12,253 nt of DNA from Alphaproteobacteria bacterium (GTDB lineage: Bacteria; Pseudomonadota; Alphaproteobacteria; JAJTHO01): NCBI GenBank assembly GCA_021297975.1, contig JAJTHO010000174.1, positions 1 to 12,253 of the forward strand, in the 5' to 3' direction. Position numbers and translations under genes: made by a program. Under the pieces are notes generated by a model. The model ran no database searches. It worked only from the letters and a program-made list of their open reading frames with translations, and was not told where the DNA came from. This document shows positions 6,252 through 11,816 of the stretch, piece by piece. Each line of letters begins with the position of its first letter. Position 1 is the first letter of the stretch.

Positions 6252-7564
6252 GTGCCCACGCCCCCATGCGCCCTCGCACAGCCTATATGAACGCACGGAT
6301 ACTCGATCCGGCGGCGGGGCTGGATATTACTGGATCCTTGCTGGTTGAAAGCGGTATTATCCAAGACATGGGCACGAATATTTTCGAGGCAGGAATAAGC
6401 CCGGATATTCATCAGGTTGATTGCGTGGGGCTGTGCCTCGCGCCGGGAATCCTTGATATGTATGCCGAATTGCCGGGCAGCGCAGGCAGCCGGGCAGAGC
6501 CGCTGGCTTCATCTTGCCAAGCGGCGGTTGCGGGCGGGATTACCACGTTTGTTACCGCGCCAGACGGCACGCCGGTTGTTGATACACCGAATGTCGCCGA
6601 GGCAGTGCAGCGGCGCGGCCATGAAATCGGCCTTGCGAACGTGTTAACCCACGGCGCGCTGACGATGGGCGCAAAGGGTGAGGCGCTGACGGAAATTGGT
6701 CTTCTTTATAACGCCGGGTGTGTTGGTTTTAGCAACGGTACGCAGCCGGTGCAGAACACAGCGTTGCTGCGCCAGGCACTCGTGTATGCGCAAATTGTTG
6801 ATACGACTATTATATCAACGCCGCTGGAGGCCTCCTTAATTGCGGGCGGCCAGATTCATGAATCGGCGCTTGCAACGCGCCTTGGTCTGCGCGGGATTCC
6901 CGTGCTGGCGGAAACACTGGCTATATTGCGTGATATTGCTTTAGCAGAAGCCACCGGCGCCCGCATTCATATTGGCGCGGTATCAACGGCGGCGGGGGTC
7001 AATCTTATCCGCGCCGCAAAAGCCAAAGGGATTGATGTTACCGCGCACACCGCACCGCCGTATTTCAGCGCATCGGTGAGCGCGGCGGATGGGTATCGCA
7101 CGTTTGCAAAGCTGCTGCCGCCTCTCAGGGAAGAGGGTGATGTGACAGCGATTCTGGCGGGGCTTAGTGACGGCACGATTGATGCGATAGCCAGCCATCA
7201 TAGCCCCCACGCCGAAGATCAAAAGCGCGTGCCGTTTGCCCAGGCTTCCTTTGGTGCGGCGGGGTTCGAGACGATGTTGCCGCTGGCGCTGGATGCGGTT
7301 GCGGCGGGGCGGTTGCCGATGCTGCGGGCGCTTGAGGCGATGACGTCTAAGCCTGCGGAAATTCTGCGCCTGCGTGTGGGGCGTCTGGTGCGGCGGCAAG
7401 CAGCAGACTTTATTTTGTTTGATCCCAAAGCAGGCTGGGTGATTGATAGCCAGCATTTTGTGGGCGCCTGCCGCAACACGCCGTTTCAGGGGCGGAATGT
7501 GAAGGGGCAACTGGTCATGACGATTAAAAATGGCCGCACGGTTCACACACTAAACGCGCTGTAG
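6248..7564 (+). CDS. pyrC: Dihydroorotase-like protein, probably catalytically inactive (PyrC'/PyrX type)
   Basis: This 438-residue amidohydrolase-fold protein has the layout of a class I dihydroorotase: LAPGILDMYAEL at the first metal site, VAGGITTFVTAPD, a GARIHIGAVSTAAGVNLIRAAKAK stretch in two parts, and IDAIASHHSPHAEDQKRVPF. The catalytic residues are gone. The HxH after PGxxD is Tyr72-Ala-Glu74, and the Asp of the usual DHAPH is His317. In Pseudomonas a similar inactive PyrC' next to PyrB is a structural partner of aspartate transcarbamoylase. Alphaproteobacterial pyrBC pairs commonly encode homologues without HxH. I therefore infer a scaffold role, with the true dihydroorotase elsewhere in the genome. 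It overlaps pyrB by 4 bases. The alternative, an active enzyme with a new metal site, looks unlikely. Confidence 0.9.
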   Translation: MSAHAPMRPRTAYMNARILDPAAGLDITGSLLVESGIIQDMGTNIFEAGISPDIHQVDCVGLCLAPGILDMYAELPGSAGSRAEPLASSCQAAVAGGITTFVTAPDGTPVVDTPNVAEAVQRRGHEIGLANVLTHGALTMGAKGEALTEIGLLYNAGCVGFSNGTQPVQNTALLRQALVYAQIVDTTIISTPLEASLIAGGQIHESALATRLGLRGIPVLAETLAILRDIALAEATGARIHIGAVSTAAGVNLIRAAKAKGIDVTAHTAPPYFSASVSAADGYRTFAKLLPPLREEGDVTAILAGLSDGTIDAIASHHSPHAEDQKRVPFAQASFGAAGFETMLPLALDAVAAGRLPMLRALEAMTSKPAEILRLRVGRLVRRQAADFILFDPKAGWVIDSQHFVGACRNTPFQGRNVKGQLVMTIKNGRTVHTLNAL

Positions 7565-7570
7565 TTTGTC

Positions 7571-7666
7571 CGTCATTCCGAGCGGAAGCCGCAAAGCGGC
7601 AGAAGTCGAGGAATCTCCTCGTCACAGGAGATCCCTCCACTACGCTGCGCTTCGGTCGGGATGACG
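7571..7666. repeat. Palindromic dispersed-repeat-like element between pyrC and ptsI
   Basis: This element fills almost the entire gap between two convergent genes. Its ends are imperfect inverted repeats: CGTCATTCCGAGCG at the left and the complement CGTCATCCCGACCG at the right. In the middle is a perfect stem, ATCTCCT (7613-7619) and AGGAGAT (7626-7632), with a 6-base loop. The style (GTCATTCCGAGCG... ...CGGGATGAC) is that of intergenic palindromes repeated many times in some proteobacterial genomes, although only one full copy is visible here. Transcribed from either side it would fold and could act as a two-way terminator or an mRNA end-protecting hairpin. Confidence 0.7.
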
Positions 7667-7673
7667 CATAACT

Positions 7674-9398
7674 TTATGCTGTCTTGTTTTCCGCTCTGAG
7701 TGACACCCGGCGAATTTGCTGTTTCACCAGCCCCAAGGATGGCGGCGTGACCGATAATTCCCGAATGCCGCGCCGCAGCAGATTTTCCACGACTTCCGGA
7801 TCGGCAGCAACTTCGCCGCACACACTCACGTTAATCCCGCGCTTTGCCGCCGCTTGCACCGTTAAATCAATCAGTTGCCAGATGGCCGGATGGCCGGGTT
7901 GATAATAATCAACCATCTGCTCATCCGCTCTGTCCACGGCTAGCGTGTACATCGTTAAATCATTGGTGCCGATGGCAAAAAAATCCGCGTATTTTGCCAG
8001 CTCATCCGCAATGAGGGCGGCGGCGGGAATCTCAATCATCACCCCCAAGGGCGGCAGCCTATCCGGCACAACATACCCCGATGCGCGCAAATCATCGGCG
8101 CATTCGGCGAGCAGCCGCCGCGTTGCCACCACCTCGCCAATCTGGCTAACCATGGGCAGCAAAATATTGACATTCCCCAGCGCCGCAACGCGCAGAATCG
8201 CTTTGAGCTGCGCCTTAAAAAGCTCAGGATACGCGAGGCACAGCCGAATAGCGCGCAGACCAAGGAGCGGATTCGCCGCCGCCTGATGCTGCCACTCGGC
8301 GGCGTCTTCATCGCCGTGGCTAAGATTCAGCAGCTTTTCCCCGCCTAAATCCAGCGTGCGGATGGTGACGGGTTTTTGTTCCATCGCCTCAACGATGCTG
8401 GCAAGATGCTGAAACTGTGTTTCACTATCCGGCAAACGCCCGGCATTCAGATATAAAAATTCCGTGCGCAGGAGGCCGATACCGTCGCAATTGCTGGATA
8501 CCGCCAGCGGCACTTCACGCGGTAGCTCAATATTGCATTTCAATTTTATCCGCACGCCGTCGTGCGTGAGGGATGGCAGCAAACGCAGCTGCATCAATGC
8601 CGCTTTATCAGCCAGCTTTTGCGCAGATACTTTTTGATAGTGCGCCAGTGTTGCCGCGCTGGGGCGCAGGATGACAATACCATTATTGCCATCAATGATT
8701 GTTTCGTCGTCGTCGTCACACCGCGCTAGCAAATCCGGCACCGCCAGCACCGCCGGCATATCCATAGACCGCGCCAGAATCGCAGTGTGGCTGTCTGCGC
8801 CGCCCGATTCCGTGACGAAGCCGCGTACTTTCAGCGTATCCAGCGCAGCGGTATCACCGGGGGTGAGAATATCACTGATAAGGATATGCGGCGTGCTTGA
8901 TTCATCGTTGTTTTCTGCTGCCGCGTGGGCATTGCCGGTCTCTATCAGAAGGCGCAGCACCCGGCGCGTCAGCCCGCGCACATCCTCTGCTCTTGAGGCA
9001 AGATACCTATCCGCCATGGCGTTAAACGCCGTAATCAGCGCCGCTGTTTCTTCAAAAAGCGCGAGCGCCGCGTTTTGCCGCTGATTCTTAATCCGGTTTT
9101 CAACGCCGCGCATAAGGCGCGAGCCGCCCAGCATTTGCAGCTGCACTTCTAAAATTGAGCAGATTTCTTCCGATGCGGCGGGGGGCATGGAGGCGGCTTT
9201 GGCAATGAGCCGTTGCAGCTCATGCTTTGCCGCCGCAACCGCGATACACAGGCGCGACCATTCCATTTCGGTATCGCCGTCTTGTATCAGATAGCGCGGC
9301 ACGTCTGTTGCGCCGGACAGCCGAATCTTTAGCCGCGCAATCGCAATGCCAGGGGAAACGCCCAGCCCATGAAGACGCAGCTCGTCGTTATTCTTCAT
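7674..9398 (-). CDS. ptsI: Phosphoenolpyruvate-protein phosphotransferase, enzyme I
   Basis: EI takes phosphate from PEP and passes it to HPr. From the ATG at 9396-9398 the protein has 574 residues, the usual EI length. A longer open frame to 9452 (18 more residues) runs further into ptsH and lacks family support. The N-domain has the phospho-histidine loop ESGGADSHTAILARS with His204. The C-domain has GLLRTEFLYL, TIRTLDLGGEK, FAIGTNDLTMYTLAVDR and the catalytic Cys527 in SVCGEVAADP. No GAF domain precedes it, so it is EI-like rather than EI-Ntr (PtsP). The start overlaps the ptsH stop by 11 bases. With HPr and EIIA but no EIIB/EIIC nearby, it most likely drives a regulatory rather than a sugar-transport relay. 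Confidence 0.95.
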   Translation of the reverse strand: MKNNDELRLHGLGVSPGIAIARLKIRLSGATDVPRYLIQDGDTEMEWSRLCIAVAAAKHELQRLIAKAASMPPAASEEICSILEVQLQMLGGSRLMRGVENRIKNQRQNAALALFEETAALITAFNAMADRYLASRAEDVRGLTRRVLRLLIETGNAHAAAENNDESSTPHILISDILTPGDTAALDTLKVRGFVTESGGADSHTAILARSMDMPAVLAVPDLLARCDDDDETIIDGNNGIVILRPSAATLAHYQKVSAQKLADKAALMQLRLLPSLTHDGVRIKLKCNIELPREVPLAVSSNCDGIGLLRTEFLYLNAGRLPDSETQFQHLASIVEAMEQKPVTIRTLDLGGEKLLNLSHGDEDAAEWQHQAAANPLLGLRAIRLCLAYPELFKAQLKAILRVAALGNVNILLPMVSQIGEVVATRRLLAECADDLRASGYVVPDRLPPLGVMIEIPAAALIADELAKYADFFAIGTNDLTMYTLAVDRADEQMVDYYQPGHPAIWQLIDLTVQAAAKRGINVSVCGEVAADPEVVENLLRRGIRELSVTPPSLGLVKQQIRRVSLRAENKTA

Positions 9399-9654
9399 CA
9401 AATTTTCGCTCAATGAGGGCGGATAGACTGGCAAGGGCTGCATCCGCATCATCGCCGCTGGCCATCAGGGTGACTTTCGCGCCCTTTGCCGCGCCCAGCA
9501 TCAAGATGCCCATGAGGGAGCCGGCGGGAACGGTCATACCGTTATAGCTAATGTTGACATCGGCTTTGTAATCACTGGCAAGGCGGGTAATCTTTGCCGC
9601 CGCCCGCGCGTGAAGGCCGCGCTCATTAACAATGATGAGATCTTTTGAGTGCAT
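9388..9654 (-). CDS. ptsH: Phosphocarrier protein HPr
   Basis: This 88-residue HPr has both regulatory sites at their classical numbers: His15 in NERGLHARAAAKI, phosphorylated by EI, and Ser46 in VPAGSLMGILMLGA, the HprK target. The presence of Ser46 agrees with hprK at 1695-2102. The start codon overlaps the last base of the EIIA stop (TGATG arrangement), and the 3' end overlaps ptsI by 11 bases, so the three pts genes are translationally linked. HPr passes phosphate to the EIIA encoded just upstream and may act as a signal through its Ser46-phosphorylated form. Confidence 0.96.
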   Translation of the reverse strand: MHSKDLIIVNERGLHARAAAKITRLASDYKADVNISYNGMTVPAGSLMGILMLGAAKGAKVTLMASGDDADAALASLSALIERKFDEE

Positions 9655-10058
9655 CAGGCGCTCTCTTTCAGCAGATTGCCCGCAACGTGAATATATTTTC
9701 GCGCGGCGTCTTGAGCCTCCAGCACGGCTTGATGCAGCGGCACTTTACCGCGCACTTCCGCGAGTTTTATCAGCATGGGCAGATTCACCCCCGCCAAAAC
9801 CTCAACATTCCGCCCACTCATCGCCGCAATCGCCAGATTCGACGGCGTTCCGCCAAACATATCCGTCAGTAGCACGGCGCCTTGGCCACTATCAACCTCG
9901 CGCAGCGCATGCGCGACATCAGCTTTGCGGCTGGTGGGGTTATCCTGAGGCTCAATGGCGATGGTCGCCCATTGGGATTGCTTGCCAATGATGAGCTCTA
10001 AGGCAGTGGTAAGCGCCTCTGCGATGTTGCCGTGGGTGATAAGTACAATGCCGATCAT
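9654..10058 (-). CDS. PTS EIIA component, mannose family (regulatory)
   Basis: This 134-residue EIIA of the Man/fructose-sorbose fold has the active-site His9 in MIGIVLITHGN and the partner Asp66 in VLLTDMFGGTPSN, close to the E. coli EIIA-Man positions 10 and 67. It is a single domain: no EIIB is fused and no EIIC/EIID is in the window. This is the alphaproteobacterial pattern in which the gene (called ptsM, manX or eIIA-Man in different species) serves signalling. It is the first gene of the ptsM-ptsH-ptsI operon and is divergent from the patatin gene. No strong ribosome site precedes the ATG. The partner controlled by its phosphorylation state cannot be named from the sequence. Confidence 0.93.
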   Translation of the reverse strand: MIGIVLITHGNIAEALTTALELIIGKQSQWATIAIEPQDNPTSRKADVAHALREVDSGQGAVLLTDMFGGTPSNLAIAAMSGRNVEVLAGVNLPMLIKLAEVRGKVPLHQAVLEAQDAARKYIHVAGNLLKESA

Positions 10059-10161
10059 TTAAAGTGTTTATCAGGTAAAGCAGCCTAGCCGCAAACAAAA
10101 ACAAGGCATGACAGGGAGGCTGAAGCAGCCTATGGTTGGCCTTCAAAAAAGAGTACATCCC

Positions 10162-11196
10162 ATGGCCAAAAAAAATATCAATATAGCGCTGCAAGGCGGC
10201 GGGGCGCATGGCGCGTTTACATGGGGTGTTTTAGATAGGCTTTTGGAGGAAAAAGAGCTGCACCTCTCCGGTCTTTCCGGAACCAGTGCCGGGGCGATGA
10301 ACGCGGCGATGGTGGTTGAGGGGTATAGCCGCGACGGCAACGCGGGTGCGCGCGAGCTTTTAGAGCATTTCTGGCTGGAAATTAGCAAGCTGGGTATGCT
10401 GTTTAGCCCGCTGCAACAAACGCCGTTTGAAACCGCGAGTCAGGGTTTTAATCTTGATTGGTCTTTGTCGTATAATTACTTTGATTTATTGTCGCGGATG
10501 GCGAGTCCGTATGAGCTGAACCCACTGAATATCAACCCGCTGCGCTATGTTTTAGAGAACTGTTTAGACATTAAAAATCTACAGCAATGCACCGTGATAC
10601 AGCTTTTTATCGCCGCAACAAATGTCTACACCGGCCAGCCGCGCATTTTCCGCTGTGAAGAAATAACCATTGATGTGCTGCTGGCATCGGCCTGTATCCC
10701 GCAGCTTTTTCAAGCGGTGATGATTGAGGGCGAACCATACTGGGACGGCGGCTATATGGGCAATCCGGCCATTTGGCCGCTGATTTACAACACGGGCACG
10801 CCGGATGTGCTGCTGATACAGATTAACCCCATTGAGCGGCGTGAAGTGCCGATTCGCAGCCACGAAATTGCCAACAGATTGAATGAGATAACCTTCAACA
10901 GCAGTCTTATCGCCGAAATACGAGCGATTAACTTTGTTAAGAAGCTTATAAAAGAAGACCGTTTGCCCAAAGACAAATACAAAAACATACATTTGCATCT
11001 GATTGCCTCTGACCAAGTTCAAGATGGTTTAACCGCTAGCAGCAAAATGAATGCGCGCTGGGATTTCTTTTGTTTTCTGCGCGATAGTGGCCGCGAGGCA
11101 GCAGACGAATGGATAAAAAAACATTGGAATGATGTGGGCAAAAAAACCACCTTTGATATTGAAAAAACGTTTCTTAAGCGGTGTAAGGGAGCGTAA
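10162..11196 (+). CDS. Patatin-like phospholipase
   Basis: From the ATG at 10162 this is a 344-residue patatin-fold acyl hydrolase. It has the oxyanion GGGAHGAF (12-19), the nucleophile motif GTSAGA with Ser42, and the catalytic DGG with Asp195 in YWDGGYMGNP, a Ser-Asp dyad. No signal peptide or membrane segment is seen, so it is probably cytosolic. The frame stays open upstream to an ATG at 10108, but those 18 residues (MTGRLKQPMVGLQ...) look unlike the family, which begins with a short basic stretch before the first strand. The substrate is unknown; the family includes phospholipases and proteins implicated in poly-hydroxyalkanoate handling. A strong hairpin follows 10 bases after the stop. 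The only link to the pts genes visible here is the shared upstream region. Confidence 0.9.
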   Translation: MAKKNINIALQGGGAHGAFTWGVLDRLLEEKELHLSGLSGTSAGAMNAAMVVEGYSRDGNAGARELLEHFWLEISKLGMLFSPLQQTPFETASQGFNLDWSLSYNYFDLLSRMASPYELNPLNINPLRYVLENCLDIKNLQQCTVIQLFIAATNVYTGQPRIFRCEEITIDVLLASACIPQLFQAVMIEGEPYWDGGYMGNPAIWPLIYNTGTPDVLLIQINPIERREVPIRSHEIANRLNEITFNSSLIAEIRAINFVKKLIKEDRLPKDKYKNIHLHLIASDQVQDGLTASSKMNARWDFFCFLRDSGREAADEWIKKHWNDVGKKTTFDIEKTFLKRCKGA

Positions 11197-11206
11197 TTTT
11201 CCAGCA

Positions 11207-11245
11207 CCAAAACCCCGCACCGGAATGACCCGGGCAGGGTTTTGG
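11207..11245 (+). terminator. Strong hairpin after the patatin gene, terminator-like
   Basis: CCAAAACCC (11207-11215) pairs perfectly with GGGTTTTGG (11237-11245), continued by GC/GC after one mismatch and by CCGG/CCGG near the loop. It begins 10 bases past the stop. The T run is inside the stem rather than after it, so it is not a textbook Rho-independent terminator, though it should block exonucleases. The bases CGGAATGAC in the loop region are the complement of GTCATTCCG at the left end of the 7571-7666 repeat, so this may be a degenerate copy of that family. Confidence 0.5.
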
Positions 11246-11251
11246 CGTGTT

Positions 11252-11270
11252 CTGGAGGTGTTAGCTCCAG
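11252..11270. repeat. Small perfect hairpin
   Basis: CTGGAG (11252-11257) and CTCCAG (11265-11270) form a perfect 6-bp stem with a 7-base loop, 6 bases after the previous hairpin. It is followed by weaker stems at 11291-11308 (GCGGT/ACCGC) and 11320-11336 (AGCGA/TCGCT). Confidence 0.5.
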
Positions 11271-11335
11271 CCCAAGCCTTATAAACAGGCGCGGTGGTTT
11301 ACAACCGCAGGATACTAATAGCGAATCTAAATCGC

Positions 11336-11419
11336 TGACAGGGCTGCGAGCTGTCCTTAGTCTCGCTCATGTACGAAAATGTACACGTCGCTCGGCTGCG
11401 GTTGCTCTCGCCTCTGTCA
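11336..11419. repeat. 84-bp imperfect palindrome
   Basis: The outer arms TGACAG (11336-11341) and CTGTCA (11414-11419) and the inner arms TGTAC (11370-11374) and GTACA (11381-11385) share the same centre, 11377.5, so they belong to one palindrome. The outer dozen or more positions pair well; the middle is poorly paired and contains TCGCTC twice as a direct repeat (11363-11368 and 11388-11393). The look is that of a REP-like intergenic element. Confidence 0.55.
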
Positions 11420-11446
11420 TCAATTAATCTTCGCTACTAGTGGTTT

Positions 11447-11544
11447 GGTTTTACAGTCTTATGCGTGAGATCGGGTTGCGGTAGGCGCATTACTTGCTTT
11501 TTATGCCAGTGCCGCAAAATCTGTTGCATAACGGCTGTAAAACC
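11447..11544. repeat. 98-base nested hairpin with four co-linear stems
   Basis: GGTTTTACAG (11447-11456) pairs perfectly with CTGTAAAACC (11535-11544). Inside it, TTATGC (11459-11464) pairs with GCATAA (11526-11531), then TTGCGG (11476-11481) with CCGCAA (11512-11517), then GG..CAT (11484-11490) with ATGCC (11503-11507). The four stems are nested with small internal loops. It does not match any RNA family I can recognise; it is not SRP RNA, tmRNA or RNase P by their conserved cores. It could be a small RNA, an mRNA element or a miniature inverted-repeat element with 10-bp ends. Confidence 0.55.
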
Positions 11545-11570
11545 GGTATGGTATTTAAAGGGATGGTTGC

Positions 11571-11597
11571 CGCAGCGCGTGTTTCAGACGTGCTGCG
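11571..11597. repeat. 10-bp-stem hairpin
   Basis: CGCAGCGCGT (11571-11580) pairs with ACGTGCTGCG (11588-11597), nine Watson-Crick pairs and one G-U in RNA, with a 7-base loop. No T run follows, so it is not a classical terminator on the + strand. Confidence 0.5.
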
Positions 11598-11618
11598 TCA
11601 CCGCGCCTCTTTAGGTTT

Positions 11619-11638
11619 TGGTCTGTCCGGACAAACCA
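11619..11638. repeat. Near-perfect 20-bp palindrome
   Basis: The palindrome is centred on TCCGGA at 11626-11631. All positions pair except 11623 with 11634. With no loop it is better suited to a dimeric protein-binding site than to an RNA hairpin. It lies about 180 bases before the next start codon. A second short perfect palindrome, ATGTATACAT, follows at 11640-11649. Confidence 0.4.
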
Positions 11639-11710
11639 CATGTATACATCCTTTTACTGTATCAGAGTTTTTCGCGTTCTCCAATAGGGCGGCGAAAATA
11701 TTTTCGTTTG

Positions 11711-11725
11711 TTAACAGGTTGTTAA
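11711..11725 (+). promoter_or_regulatory. CtrA-type box, TTAA-N7-TTAA
   Basis: TTAA at 11711-11714 and TTAA at 11722-11725 are separated by exactly seven bases (CAGGTTG). This is the full consensus arrangement for the alphaproteobacterial cell-cycle regulator CtrA. Each half is also part of a TTGTTAA repeat spaced 11 bases, one DNA turn. It lies 91 bases upstream of the ATG at 11817, in an AT-rich promoter-like stretch. I noticed no other TTAA-N7-TTAA in the window. CtrA binding is inferred from motif only. Confidence 0.5.
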
Positions 11726-11816
11726 GACTTTTTTTGCAGCGTAAAGAGTATCCACACAAATTTTACAGTTGATAATTATTCGCAGGCGGCTATTACCCTT
11801 TTTACGGGAGTCAACC

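Larger units (their letters stand above)
11197..11816. other. 620-base non-coding region rich in hairpins
   Basis: No convincing gene was found on either strand. Short open frames at 11242-11427 and 11494-11772 (+) have no start signal, no recognisable domain and low-complexity translations. Instead the first 440 bases hold a near-continuous chain of inverted repeats, listed separately: 11207-11245, 11252-11270, 11291-11308, 11320-11336, 11336-11419, 11447-11544, 11571-11597 and 11619-11638. The last 180 bases are AT-rich and contain the CtrA-type box and the ribosome site of the following gene. The region could be a structured RNA, a pile-up of palindromic repeats, or a decayed mobile element. 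Confidence 0.75.

Noticed and set aside
5781..6296. 171-codon open frame on the - strand over pyrB
   Set aside because: Shadow of pyrB, with a His/Arg/Asn-rich translation and no domain.
9399..9452. Longer ptsI start giving 592 residues
   Set aside because: The extra 18 residues are in the ptsH coding region and do not resemble an EI N-terminus; the ATG at 9398 gives the normal length.
10108..10161. Longer patatin start at 10108
   Set aside because: The extension is not like the family and the motif-bearing domain starts right after the ATG at 10162. It remains possible, because neither ATG has a strong ribosome site.
11242..11427. Open frame of 61 codons after the patatin gene
   Set aside because: It runs through the terminator-like hairpin and the 84-bp palindrome, and its translation has no family features.
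11336..11544. 6S RNA, SRP RNA, tmRNA or RNase P RNA
   Set aside because: The conserved cores I know for these RNAs are not present and the lengths do not fit. The structure is reported as unassigned.
11494..11772. Open frame of 92 codons from a TTG in the hairpin region
   Set aside because: No ribosome site, no recognisable domain, it covers several palindromes, and it ends in the promoter-like stretch of the next gene.
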